This document shows, one piece after another, positions 11,147-22,173 of a DNA stretch of 64,000 bases; within the stretch, counting starts at the first letter, position 1, and the number at the start of each line of letters is the position of its first letter. The DNA lies in NCBI GenBank assembly GCA_009192285.1, contig WBVU01000022.1, forward strand, positions 124,001 through 188,000, in the 5' to 3' direction. A program made the position numbers and the translations under genes. The notes under the pieces are model-generated. The model saw nothing but the letters and a program-made list of their open reading frames with translations. It searched no databases and was not told the origin of the DNA. Source of the stretch: Morchella semilibera (lineage: Eukaryota; Ascomycota; Pezizomycetes; Pezizales; Morchellaceae).

Positions 11147-12898
11147 CTACGACAGGAAGCGGCTAGAACTCTCCTTCTTCACCCTCACCACCACCTTCGC
11201 CACCGCCGCCTTCACCACCGCTGCCGCCTTCTCCGTCTCCTTCTTGGTGTGCCCAATGCTCATGCACACCTTGAATGCCGGCTCGTGCTGCCAGACGGCG
11301 CGCGCGCGGTTGGGCTCCGGCACGTGCTTGATGCGCGTGATAAGAACGCCATTGGCAATCGCCTGTTTTCACCCATTAGCACAACCCCCCCAACCCGTAG
11401 GACTAGACTAGACCAAAACATACCTCATCTACAATCTCCATCATCACCCTCTCCCCCTCCGCCATCCCAGCCGCTATCTCCCTCCTAAACACAAATATAC
11501 ACACCGGATTCTCCATATCGCTCGTGCACCTTACATACTCGCTCCTATCCATGACGGCCCTAAATGCGCGGGCGTTCTCCCTTAGGGTGTTGAGCACGTC
11601 CGGGTTCCCCTCGAGTAGCTTGATGGTCTCACTCGCGGTGACGGCGAGCATGGCCGGCAGCGCGGCGCTGAATACGTAGGCAGAGCCAGAGATGCGCTGG
11701 TGCTCGATGATCTCGCTGGAGCCGGCGCAGAAGCCGCCGCCGGCGCAGAGCGCGTATGAGAGGGAGCCGACGAGCATGTCGACGGAGAGCGGGTCGATGT
11801 TGAGGTGCTCGGTGATACCGCGGCCGGTACGGCCGAGGGTGCCGAAGGAATGGGATTCGTCTAGGATGAGGCGGTATTTGTAGCGTTGTTTGAGCTCAAT
11901 CTAGTGGGGGTGTTAGTAGCCGGGAGGTAAGGGTGGGGGGGGGGGGGGTTGTGGAGGAGGGACTTGACTTACAATCTTGGGGAGATCGACCATGTCACCG
12001 GTGTTCTCGAAAAGGCCTTCAGTGACAATGAACCTTCTCGTCAGTGGCTTCTTTGCCATCTCCTTCTGCACCTTCTCCAAGACCCTCTCCAGATCCTCCA
12101 GATCGTTGTGCTCGAACCACCTCACCGTACTTCTCGAGACCTCCAGCCCCTTCTGTATCGAGTAATTGACAGCCTTATCGGCCACAATGATGTCCCCCCT
12201 CTTTGCAAACGCCGGGATCACACTACTGACCGTGCTGAACGCCTGCGCATAAATGATGCAGCTGGGCACGCCGAGGAAGTTGGCAATGTCCCGCTCCGTA
12301 TCCATGTGCACATCCTGTGTCCCGTAAAAGTTTGGGGGTCCGCAAGCACCGACACCGTAGTTGCGCAGGATCTGGATCGCCCGCTCTTTCAGCAGCTCAT
12401 TGGACACAAAGTTGAAGAAGTTGTAGGACGCGTAGTTGTTGACGGTACGACCGTTGGAGAGCTTGACTTTGGGGCCAGTGGGACCGACAATGACGGGGCG
12501 TTTCTCATTCTCGGCGGCCTCGAGATCTGTGGGGGGGCCCACGAGTGGCTCGGGCGTCCAGTCTTGGACGAGCTCATCGATCTCCTGCAATGCACACAAT
12601 TAGTATCAGACTAGATCTCCGGTTGTCAAAGCTTTGGAGGAAGGAGGGAGGAAGGTGAGAGTAATACCTCCTCGGTTAGGTCGGCGGCCTTGGATTTGTT
12701 CGTACTGTAGCGTGGGGCAAGGAGGTAGCGCACGGCGAAGAGAAAGAGACCGAGCTCAACAACACTGCGGACGGGGTCGTTCTGGTAGGAGCTCTTGATG
12801 TAGCGGAGGAGGATGGCGGATCCAGGGACCTGCTGGAAACGGGCTGAGAGTTGACCGGCGGTCGTGTTGAGGAGCTGGTAGGCTTCGTGGATATCCAT
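11147..12898 (-). CDS. lcb1: Serine palmitoyltransferase subunit 1 (LCB1)
   Basis: Four exons: 12898-12668, 12584-11973, 11900-11424 and 11362-11147, all in phase 0, giving 511 aa, the usual length. The N-terminus (MDIHEAYQLLNTTAGQLSAR) leads into a hydrophobic segment around VVELGLFLFAVRYLLAP that anchors the protein in the ER. The aminotransferase fold follows (NYASYNFFNFVSNELLKERA; GTQDVHMDTERDIANFLGVP; ESHSFGTLGRTGRGITEHLN). LCB1 pairs with LCB2 to condense serine with palmitoyl-CoA, the first step of sphingolipid synthesis. The position of the PLP-binding lysine of LCB2-type enzymes is occupied by other residues, as expected for LCB1. The intron spanning 11901-11972 contains a G-run. Confidence 0.94.
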
Positions 12899-13322
12899 TG
12901 TAGGATTAATTTTTATTTTTATTCTATTGTTTTTGTTTTTAATTATTTTATTATTATTTGTGTGTGCGTGCGTGAATGAGTTCGTGAGCTTCGTGGATAA
13001 TGGAAAAGGAGAAGAAAGCGAAAGCTCAACAACGAGTTGATTAGTGAGGTCGGGTAACTCATAATCCGATACCCGAACGGAGCAAAAAGAAAAAAAGCCC
13101 CTGCAGGAGAAGTCTACTCCGATTTTGCGGGATTTGATTTGATTGGGTGGGGGCCGAGGCAGAGACACGCAGTCGAGTCTCATGCAGCATTTTAACAAGT
13201 TGATCGTGGCCTGACAGATGCATGGATTGTCACTCGTATTCAAGAGGTTGTGAAAAAACACAATAACTAATTTAAAAAAAAACACAAACAATAACTAAAG
13301 ACACAGTTAACTACCCAACTAC
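12899..13322. other. 5' region of LCB1 and 3' flank of thioesterase gene
   Basis: There is no gene here. Just upstream of the LCB1 ATG the sequence is AT-rich with TTTTTATT-type runs (12907-12959), probably 5' leader. The rest shows no coding potential. Confidence 0.5.
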
Positions 13323-14391
13323 CTATAGCTCACCTTCAGGACTCTTCTTCTCCTCCATAACCTTCCCCCCCGGCCCCAAATACGTCTTAAAGATCACCCC
13401 CATCTCCTCCTCACTCAATTCCATATGCCGCCCCGGCACCGTCAAATACTCCAACCTCCCTTCCTTCCCCAGCTTCTTCAGCCCAATCCAATCCTCCTTA
13501 TAGATATCCCTGTCCTTCAGTGCCGTCACCTCCCCAGTCGTCCTATTCACCTCCGAAAACCATGCGCTCTCCTTTGGCACCACAGTTACATCCTCCTCGA
13601 ACATAACCATCACGAACCTCTCCAGGCTTGCCAAGTTGATCCTATACGTTTCATTACGCTCCTCCCTCTCATTATTGATATCCGCCAGCCACGCTGAGTG
13701 CTGCAGATACGTGTTCATATCCTCAGGGTCCCGGTAGTACTGCGCAGGTACAACCTTGTGCTGCACCCAGGGTAACCATTTGCCGGCGCGCAGGAGGGAC
13801 GATGCGCTCTTGCAGGTAAAGTCGGTCGGCGCGCAGGCGCCGAGAAAGTCCTGGATACCGTTGTGCTGCGAACCGAAGGTGAGTAGCGTGTGCACGGGGG
13901 GCGAGTTGCAGCGCTCGACGTAACCGCGCAGGAACTGGCCGCCTTGTGAGAAGCCGAGGGCATTGAAGCCGGAGGAGAGCTCAGGGATGGAGGAGAGCTG
14001 CTCACACACATAGGAGAGCTGGGTGTTGACGAGGCCGAAGAAGCTATCGGAGCGGTCCGTAGAGGGGTCCTCGTCGAGGTAGATGGAGTGGACAAAGGTG
14101 CCGGGGTTGGTCTGGGTGTGTTAGTAGTAATTGTGAATAGCTGGGAAGGGGGGTAGAAGGGGGGGGGAGGTACTTCGTTGGCAAGCTCGCCGATAGAGAT
14201 TATACCCTCAGAGTTGTAGGTATCGCCTGAAGTGAGTATTAGCTAGAGTTCTGTAGAGTGAGTATTCGTCCATGGATGACTGTACCGAGACCGTGCCATA
14301 TCACCAATGGTAATTGCTTCTGCGCCCTCTCGACAGAAGTCGCTCGAGCCACAGCCACAGAAGTCAGTAGAGCCAGTGTCAGAACCACCAT
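13323..14391 (-). CDS. ppt1: Palmitoyl-protein thioesterase (PPT1 type), secreted/lysosomal
   Basis: Three exons: 14391-14286, 14226-14174 and 14111-13323, encoding 315 aa. A signal peptide is clear (MVVLTLALLTSVAVARA). The spliced product then reads PLVIWHGLGDTYNSEGI, the hallmark start of PPT enzymes; the GD is created across the first intron. The nucleophile serine lies in GFSQGGQFLRGYVERCNSPP, and the C-terminal catalytic histidine is probably the one in VPGRHMELSEEEMG. The enzyme removes thioester-linked fatty acyl groups from cysteines of proteins being degraded in the vacuole/lysosome. Introns are 59 and 62 nt. The start ATG is well fixed by the signal peptide. Confidence 0.9.
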
Positions 14392-17049
14392 GTTGATATT
14401 GAGGTCTTGTGTGGATCGCGAAGCAGATGATTTGAGCTTACGTAGGAGGTAGGCAGACTAAAGCAGTTAGAACAGGGGCTAGTATATCCAGATCCGTAGC
14501 AACCATCCCAGCCTAGCCAGATATGGCCAATACTACAATTACATGTACCCAGCGACAGCGTATCTTTTCTGGTCCTATGTACTTGAGAAAGTATATCTGT
14601 CCCTAGGCTAGTATATAAAAGCCCCTCGTAGACCAGTGACTTCCTTCCTCTTCCTTCTTCATACTCAAACGGTACGCAGGAAACAATGGACTCTTTGTTC
14701 ATTTTTTATCCTCCTGCTTTTCAGCAGTTTTGTATTTTTATATTGGTCCTTGTGGTTGACCTAAGAACTCATCCACTCTCGCTCCCACACCTCTTTCGTC
14801 TCTCTCGGCTGGAGATTGGGTGCTCTGCATCCTCTAGAGGTTAACCGGAGACTTTGAGGATTCTGAGGGGTGAGTAGTGGCTATTTTCTTCTAGCTTGGT
14901 GACTGATTGCTGCTGCTTTGATAATTTACAATTGAATTTCGTTGACTGCTGGCTTTGATTGCAATTGTGATGATGATTTTGGTTGTGATTGTGACCTTCT
15001 GCTGCTTCTCGTGATAATTTCTGATTCCCTTGGTGATTTACTACTACTGGTTTCGTTTTATGGCCTACTCATGTTTGCTCAATGCATTAATCACTGTTTT
15101 TATTCTCTCATCCATTACCTAGGTTTTGAACCTATATAAAAGGCTAACAAATAGCTTCTACTGCTTAGAACCTCCTCAAAATCCGCACCTTCTTATGGGG
15201 CAACCGCAATTACAAATCCCCCATATCTGTGTGGGCTGCGCAGATCGAAGCTATGTCCTGATCATAGGACCGCCAGCCATATATACCGACGCCTGATTGG
15301 GCTTGGTTTGGGCCGCAGATACCGACGCCCGATTGGGCTCGGTTTGGGCCGCAGATACCGACGCCCGATTGGGCTCGGTTTGGGCCGCAGATACCGACGC
15401 CCGATTGGGCTCGGTTTGGGCCGCAGATACCGACGCCCCATCGTGCTCGGTCTTGGGCGGTTTCGATTCCGTTGGTAAGTTATTTCTTTTAGATGTTTAG
15501 TTTTTTATGTGCTTTGCTGACAATATTCGGACTGCTAGAAATCAGAACTCTTATCGCTCTGTCTGGGAAATGTGTTTTGCCTTGCAGACTCTTCCTGCTT
15601 GCCTTCTTCCCTTTTCCTCCCCCGAAATTGGGACTGTACAATACCCCCCACCCATATTTTCTTTCTTTCCGTTCTTTTGTGAGTTCAAAAAGCCCTCCTT
15701 TTTTATAGTTATTGAGTACTAAACTTTGTGTGCTCCCAGAGAAGGAAACTATGCTCTTCCAGGCTCTCCTTCAGACTTCCGTTTCTGTTTGTATGTTTAA
15801 TTCCTCTTGTGTAATAGTGTAATGTACTGTTAATATACGTACTGACAAAACTCCTATTACTAGAAACTAGAACCTTTATCCTCTTTTCTGAGAGAGACTA
15901 TGGTTATAGATCTCGAAAAGGCTGATATTTTGGCGTAGTTGGCCCAAGCAAGTTAAATGTTTCTGTATTTTTATCTACTTCCTTTTCTCTCCCCTGTTTC
16001 ATTTCCATTTTTCACCCGCCTTGTTTGTCTGCGTGCCCATTTCTCCATCCCAAGTCCCGTAAAAGGGCGCACATGCACAATGGAAGCCCTTTGCATGGTG
16101 CTGTGCGGGTGTAGTGGTGCTCACTTACGCAGTTTCTGCCTCTGCTTCTTCTTTTTTTTTTTTTAGTTTTCACATTTTCCCATTTAATCTCAGTAGTTTT
16201 TTAGTCCTATCACTTTCTCTCTAGCATAAGGGGAGTTGGAGTTATCTGTTTTCATTTGTTCTCCTTTCTGCAGGCAACATCACTCGGCCTCGACTTCTGT
16301 TTCTCTTTTTGTTATGGGGTGTACGAATAGAGACCTCCGGCATTGTGTTTGTGTTTTTCGGATGCTCGAAGTAGAAACGATTGTTGGAAATTCTTGCTCT
16401 ACGGGTTCGCTATCACTTAATTTTATCATTTTTACCCCATCCTTTTATTTTTTATTTTTTATTTTTATATAGGACAAAGGGGGGGAGAATGCGCATTGTT
16501 TTTTTGTTAGTACTTGGCTCTATTTATATAGGTGTAGTACTGGGGGCGCCCGTGCTGGTCTTGAGTTAAAATCTATGTCCTACCCTTCCTATCACAGTGA
16601 ATAATTTAGTACGTGCGTCTAAATGGGGCCGAATTAGTAGGCGGTACCAGACTAGTGTAACATGTAGGTACCTACATGTACCTACATGTACCTACTAGCT
16701 AAGCCGTAGAATTATAAGACGCCACCTCATGTATGTAGTCACGATCACCTCATGGCTACATGTAGCATTATTCAAAAACAGACAACAAAAATTAGAGTAG
16801 AGATCTTTTATTGAGCCCTAGATTCTGTACAGTCCCTGCTCATCCACATCTGCCTGCGCTGCCTGCACAATATGGGGATTTCGGGACGGGTGGCAAGGGT
16901 TTGGAATAGGTACAAAGAATGTTAATATAAAGCCAAGAAGGAAAACAAAAAACAAAAGCAAATAACCACGACCACGATGCTAGAACTCCGATTATTTTTT
17001 TTTTGAAATAAAAAGTTGGGGTTTACATTACACGGATTATGCTCTTGCT
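14392..17049. other. Gene-poor 2.6-kb region with minisatellite and T-rich stretch
   Basis: A 36-bp tandem repeat at 15284-15460 is listed separately. From about 15480 to 16500 the plus strand is strongly T-rich with CT tracts and short phase-inconsistent open frames, which argues against a protein gene. At 16660-16700 the words TAGGTACC and TACATGTACC repeat. No gene is recognised. Confidence 0.5.
15284..15460. repeat. 36-bp minisatellite, about 4-5 copies
   Basis: The unit contains ATACCGACGCCCGATTGGGC followed by TCGGTTTGGGCCGCAG (36 nt). Three copies are identical; the first has a few substitutions and the last is truncated and divergent. Because 36 is divisible by three, the array is open in two forward frames (repeats of SVWAADTDARLG or PQIPTPDWARFG), but there is no convincing start or continuation. 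Confidence 0.9.
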
Positions 17050-17628
17050 TTACTCGTTGATCTTGGCCAAAAGCCTGTGAGATTTTAATAGCTATGTTAG
17101 CACTTCGCCACTACTACGAAACATAATATGATATGGCATTGGGATTGGGGAAGGGGACGTACTCATGGTCCCTGAAGAGGGTATACTCCTCCTCTCCGAC
17201 CTTGACTGGGCTTCCACCGTACTATATACCATAATGTCAGCTCTGCACATTTTCGTCTCTTTATATATTATATATATATAAATATAGAGCAACCACAATT
17301 ACGGATTTCCTACCTGGGGGATCAAGACACGGTCACCAGGCTTGACTGAGACCTCGAGCCTCTTTCCCTCCTTGTCAAAGCCACCAGGACCAACAGCGAG
17401 GACCTTGGCCTCGGAGAGTTTCTCGACGGTGGACTCGGGGAGGAAGATTCCTGAGGCGGTCTTGGCCTCGGCCTTGATGCGCTGGACCAAGATGCGGTCG
17501 AGGAGGGGAGCAAGAGACTTGATGGTGCGGAGGGAAGTGGCCTACAGCGTAGTGGGGGTTGTTTAGTTAGTAACGACGGCGACGAGGATATTGCTAGTGG
17601 GTAGAGAAGGAGTAGAAATCATTACCAT
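17050..17628 (-). CDS. hsp10: 10-kDa mitochondrial chaperonin (Hsp10)
   Basis: Four coding exons: 17628-17626 (the ATG alone), 17541-17314, 17221-17163 and 17074-17050, encoding 104 aa. The spliced product begins MATSLRTIKSLAPLLDRILV and continues KTASGIFLPE (the mobile loop that docks on Hsp60), GDRVLIPQ, YGGSPVKVGEEEYTLFRDHE and LLAKINE. Hsp10 forms the heptameric lid of the mitochondrial Hsp60 folding chamber. The start codon directly abuts a GTAATG donor, so the first intron (84 nt) lies between codons 1 and 2. The gene is head-to-head with ATP16, with 294 bp between the two ATGs, suggesting a shared promoter for two mitochondrial proteins. Confidence 0.95.
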
Positions 17629-17922
17629 TGCAAAGGTTTATAGGGTCCAATTGAAGGTCAACTTTGGAAATTAATGGTGAATGATTATTCAGAGGGATAA
17701 TTTCGAGTCTGCGGTGGTAAGGAGGAGTATATTTTTTTTGCTTCGTGGGGATGACGGATGGGCGTTTTTGTACCTTTCTCATGGTTGCCGAAGAAAAATT
17801 TCTTGGCAGAATAATCCAGAAGCCCGGCACAATCGCCCTCACCCGAAACAACCTCTTACAACTACCCACTACCTCGAACTTACCGACTACCCCCACTCCG
17901 CTCCCCCGATCTTACAAAAAAA

Positions 17923-18736
17923 ATGAACACTCTCCGAGCCGTCAGCAGACTTGCGATTCGCGCGAGGCCCGCCAGGTCTTTCGTTAGGACCTATGCCGAT
18001 GCTGCAGGACCGGCTGATAAGATCCGGTTGTCATTGACGTTACCGCACCAGGTGGGTTTAAATATTGAACTTTTGGGGTGCTAGGGATCAATTGGCTGAT
18101 GGGGTGTGGCGCGGATAGACTATCTACAAGGCTTCAGATGTGTACGTTTCCTCAATTGCTGTCCTTCGTGGTTTTGCTCCCCGCATTTTGTTTCCGAGAT
18201 GAGGTGGGGTGTTATATAGAACAACGGGTTGAATCGGGGCAAAAATACTTGGGGGGGAAACAACAGCGAAATGGTGGAAATATCAAAAACCGGTACAGGA
18301 ATTGAACGCTGATGGCTCTTCAAAATTGCAGCGTCCAGGTCAACATTCCCGCCGAATCCGGTGACATGGGTATTCTTGCCAACCACGTCCCATCCATCGA
18401 GCAGCTCCGACCCGGCCTCATGGAGATCATCGAGGAGGGCGCCGGCGGCAGCAAGCAGTTCTTCCGTACGTCTCCCAGCGATATGCCTTGAAAAAAAAAC
18501 ATACTTGATTGACCCAATCACCAGTTTCCGGAGGATTTGCTGTTGTCCAGCCAGACTCCCAGCTGAGCATCAACGCCGTCGAGGCTTACCCCATTGAGGA
18601 ATTCAGCGCTGAGGCTATCCGCGCTCAGTTGGCTGAGGCCAACAAGGTTGCCAGCGGTACTGGAAGCGAGCAGGACATCGCCGAGGCCAAGATTGAGATT
18701 GAGGTGCTCGAGGCTCTCCAGGCTGCGACGAAATAG
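17923..18736 (+). CDS. atp16: ATP synthase F1 delta subunit, mitochondrial
   Basis: Four exons: 17923-18051, 18119-18141 (23 nt), 18332-18465 and 18525-18736, encoding 165 aa. The N-terminus (MNTLRAVSRLAIRARPARSF) is a mitochondrial presequence. The mature part contains ADKIRLSLTLPHQ, TIYKASDVVQVNIPAESGDM and GILANHVPSIEQLRPGLMEI, the beta-sandwich of F1 delta/bacterial epsilon, and ends in a helical hairpin (EVLEALQAATK). It belongs to the central stalk that couples the c-ring to F1. The 23-nt exon is required for frame and family match. ATP15, which binds it, is at 42.7-43.0 kb of this window. Confidence 0.94.
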
Positions 18737-19669
18737 GTGGGATAGTATCAACAAATACTATCGTGCGCGTATATGGCGGTCCTTGGGGCTTGGGTGATTA
18801 TAGATGGAGATGGTTGGGACTGTACACATTCTGAAAGTCAAAAAAAAAAACCATTGTTTTCATTAGATATCAAAATTAGCAGCCACATGGTAGAAAGTGA
18901 GGACTTGTAGAACTCTTAACTGGGATATATAACTCTTTAGGGTTTATAATAGTTTTTAGGCCTCACTCCAAATCTAAAGAGGGTTATAGCGACTATAAAG
19001 AATCTATAGGAAGATGGCTTTCTAAAGATACTCAGTAAGGTGAAGAGGAAGGGCTGATGACTATTGTTTGCTCTTGTCCTAGAAAATCTCACCCGTTCCA
19101 ATAGCTCTAGGCACCTAGATGTTAAACATCTACCGAAAACTATCCCTAGTACAGCCTCGAAAGTTACCATGAGGGTTTTTAGCATCGGCGATATGCTTGC
19201 CCGAAATAGAGAGCTTTTTACTTATAATCCATTACGAAGCACAGGCTCCCTGATAAGTGCAGGGCTTATTTTCCAAGGACGCATCCTTTCGATCAATGCC
19301 TGGGGGAGAAATTTGTGGTTAGACATTAAGGGCCAATGGATGGTTCAATCGTCTAAGGTTAGGGGGTTTGCAAGTTCACTGGGGGAGTAGAATTTATATC
19401 TTGGATCGAATGTTGCCAACGCAGGCCATTTATGTTATCATAGAGATGCTATGCTTCTGATAAAAAACCACCACCGAAAGTCTTATTGAGGAAAAATTGG
19501 AAAGGCCCGGGAGAAGCCAATAAAAAAAAATACAAGAGAGAAGCAAATATGGTATGAAAAGGGGTGGGAAGGGGGGGGGGGAAGGAAGGAAAAAAAAAAG
19601 GTTAAAGGAATTAAATAAAAATCAGGTTTAAAATTACCACTTGAACGCCCGCGCTAACATGTAAACTGT
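18737..19669. other. Intergenic region, nothing recognised
   Basis: This lies between the convergent ATP16 and IWS1 genes. A 108-codon open frame at 19064-19390 has no recognisable family. G-rich and A-rich runs lie at 19566-19600. I see no reliable gene. Confidence 0.5.
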
Positions 19670-20963
19670 CTACCCGATAATCATACCACTCTTCTTGCCC
19701 TTGTTTTGGGCTTGCCTCTTAGCCTTCATTCTACGGATCATGTCATCACCAGCCGAACCCATTTGCTTAGCGTATGGGTTATGACCCGACACAACTCTGT
19801 TCTGCGGTGCGATCTCATAGGATCGTGGCATGGCTTGAGGGACACGGGTGCGATTCTGATTACGTTGGGGAGGGGCAAGAGGGTTGTGTTCTTCCTCATC
19901 TTGACGCTGACGGGGACGCGGGGTAATTCCATGGCTGAGTGCAAGTCAGCAACTCAGCAACTATTTTCAGAGGGAGCTGGATGATTGGGGAACATACTCT
20001 CTGCCAGCAACTGGAATTTCACGAGAGTGATAATCATCACTACGGCCAAGGATCGGTCGTGACCATTCCCCGATAAGCCTATCAGCCTCACGTTTGATGT
20101 GAAGCTGGGGCCTCTTGTCTTTTGTGTAAAACATGACGACTTTACCTACTCCACTCTCACGGAGATAGTCGGTAGTCATCTTAATCTTACCCATGATCTC
20201 AAACATGAGTTTCTGGATGCTGTACGCTGGGAGCGCCTTGTTGGGGAGTGGCTCGAGCCACCATTTAATGGCCTCAAGAAAATTATTGTCCATTGCTGTA
20301 GCCATAAGGTTCGGGCGCTGAAGAACATCTCGAACATCCTCTAGCATGGCAAGTTTATGCACTGCAGGAGACCCGTTCCGGATTGCGTTTTGGTCTGCTT
20401 CTGCGGCTTCCCGCATACGTTCCTTTATATTGAGGATAAGATCATCATTGAGGGCCTCGAGATCTATGTCGTCCTTCTTCTTCTTCTTCTTGGGACCCTT
20501 AATAGCGGCGTTAATCTTGTCGTCTAGTTCCTTTCTTGCCCCTATAGCGCATGGTTAGATCTATATTCACGTAGGGACTTTAAGTGTAGAACAACTTACT
20601 CTCAGCGGGTGTTAGCTCCACCTCCGGGGCTGTTCTTCTGATTGATGGGCCAGCATCATCCTCGTCATCATCACGTCGCCTTTTGATAATATCACGCCTG
20701 CGCCTTTCTTTCTTTTTACCGGTAGATGCGGTCTCGCCGCCGGTTCTTTTGATCTTGTGTTTTCCGATCGCGTGAACTGTCTCTTCGTCGATAGGGATAA
20801 CGTGTTCTGTACCGATCACTTTTTCATCGAATTCATTGAAAACATCCTCGTCGACGTCAGACAAAACGGAGTCGCCATCGGAATCAAGATCTCTTTCGTG
20901 AGCTGGGATATTGTCGTCCTCAGGGGGTGGGGCGGCGAGCTGAGGGTGCTCGGTTTCGGACAT
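19670..20963 (-). CDS. iws1: Transcription elongation factor Iws1/Spn1 (TFIIS N-terminal domain)
   Basis: Three exons: 20963-20600, 20541-19998 and 19934-19670, encoding 390 aa. An acidic, Ser/Asp-rich N-terminus (MSETEHPQLAAPPPEDD) and a basic patch lead into the conserved domain. That domain begins RARKELDDKINAAIKGPKKK across intron 1 and continues with WWLEPLPNKALPAYSIQKLM, then LRESGVGKVVMFYTKDKRPQ. This is the TFIIS N-terminal-like (LW) domain of Iws1. Iws1 binds Spt6 on RNA polymerase II and links elongation to chromatin and mRNA export. The basic C-terminus ends KAKRQAQNKGKKSGMIIG. Introns are 58 and 63 nt. The gene is divergent from TOM5. Confidence 0.93.
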
Positions 20964-21372
20964 TTTGGAGGCAGTTGGTGAGTTTTTCTTTGGCGGGAGG
21001 GTGCGGGGGGGAGGTGGAGAAAGAAGCTGGAGGTTTGGCTGTCTAAAAGCGAAAACTCGGTTGTATTTAAATGGTTTGGGGACGGCTGTGCTGGAGCTCC
21101 AAGTCTCTTCTGTGTGTCTCTCTCTCTCTCTGTGTCACCGCTGTTTCCGGGTAACCTTGTAGGTGTATGCTTCTTTATTCCAACCCTTGCAAACTGAAGT
21201 AACCCTGTTGGAGCCGCGGTGCAGCATTCGAACGTCACCGCCCGCCGCGCATCTCACACACGCACAAAAAAAAAAGTGAATATCTTCGCATCCCCACGAG
21301 TGCAAAACAATTTCCTCTTTCGCTTTCCTCTTCACTTTTCCGCATAAAACCAAATAAATACCCATCTCAAGC
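20964..21372. promoter_or_regulatory. Divergent promoter region between IWS1 and TOM5
   Basis: 409 bp separates the two ATGs. It contains CT-repeat tracts (TCTCTCTCTCTCTGTGTC around 21118-21135) and an A-run at 21266-21275. No classical TATA is obvious. Its role as a bidirectional promoter is inferred from the geometry. Confidence 0.45.
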
Positions 21373-21672
21373 ATGTTTGGAGGTGAGTATTCAACCCGTT
21401 CACTTGCTTGCGGGGAAACTTAGACTGACGATTGGGCGAATATATAGCTGGCCCCCCACCACCGTCCGCCGAAGAAGTCAGAGAGCAAGAGATCGTGGCT
21501 AAGAAGAGCATCCAGACCGTCCTTGGAACTTGTCTAGTCCTCTACCTTTGTATGTGCCCTGATTGACCTTTCTTATATCTTTTTCCAAGAGCTTAAGTTA
21601 ACCGGTCTGTTCTGTCATCCAGCTCCCTTTATTGCCGGGTACGCCAAGGAGTTCGTATCGTCAATGATCTAA
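21373..21672 (+). CDS. tom5: Mitochondrial import receptor subunit Tom5
   Basis: Three exons: 21373-21382 (10 nt), 21448-21549 and 21623-21672, encoding 53 aa. The product reads MFGAGPPPPSAEEVREQE, then IQTVLGTCLVLYLSPFIAGY and ends FVSSMI. This is the Tom5 layout: a short acidic/Pro cytosolic segment followed by one C-terminal membrane span in the outer membrane. Tom5 assists transfer of preproteins from receptors to the Tom40 channel. Each exon joins in frame with good signals (GTGAGT, GTATGT; TAG, CAG). The gene is too short for simple ORF calling, which is why splicing matters. Confidence 0.85.
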
Positions 21673-22173
21673 GTGGAGATCGTCAATGCAGGGGGGGCTT
21701 ACATGGGAGGGACATAATTGTACGATATATGAAAAAGAGAAACGACCATAGACGTTGGGTTATCTGGTTAGTGATCGCTGTTGATGTGCCTGTTTTTGGT
21801 GTATATAGCGTTTCTCACCTCATACAAATTTTTACGACTCCCGATGATTACCGCGGGGGGAAGCCCTAAAGCCAGCGTGAAATCTTAGTTTATGGGGAAT
21901 AAGCCCCCCTCTCACCTACGTTATCGTACAAGCACACATCACACATCACACAGACACCTTCCTTCCCCCACTCTCAGGCAGAAAAATACATGTAGTAAAC
22001 CATCAAAAAAATACAAAAAGAAACACATGTGTGGAATCGATATTTTTCAAAACAAACTCCACCGATCAAGGAAATCCACATAGAAATTACACTATTCAAA
22101 AGAAAGCAACATGTAACAGGGGAAAATAAAAGAATTAATGGGATATGTCTACAACCCTAACCTTTTCATTTTT
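21673..22173. other. Convergent intergenic region, nothing recognised
   Basis: This is the space between the TOM5 and NUP57 stops. It is AT-rich, with A-runs near 22001-22021, and shows no coding potential. It probably holds both 3' UTRs. Confidence 0.5.

Noticed and set aside
14942-16569. Several 60-80 codon frames in the T-rich region as a hydrophobic membrane-protein gene
   Set aside because: Leu/Phe/Ser-rich peptides arise from T-rich DNA by composition. Frames are not linked by splice sites and match nothing.
19064-19390. 108-codon plus-strand frame between ATP16 and IWS1
   Set aside because: No recognisable domain, and it lies within the shared 3' region of convergent genes.
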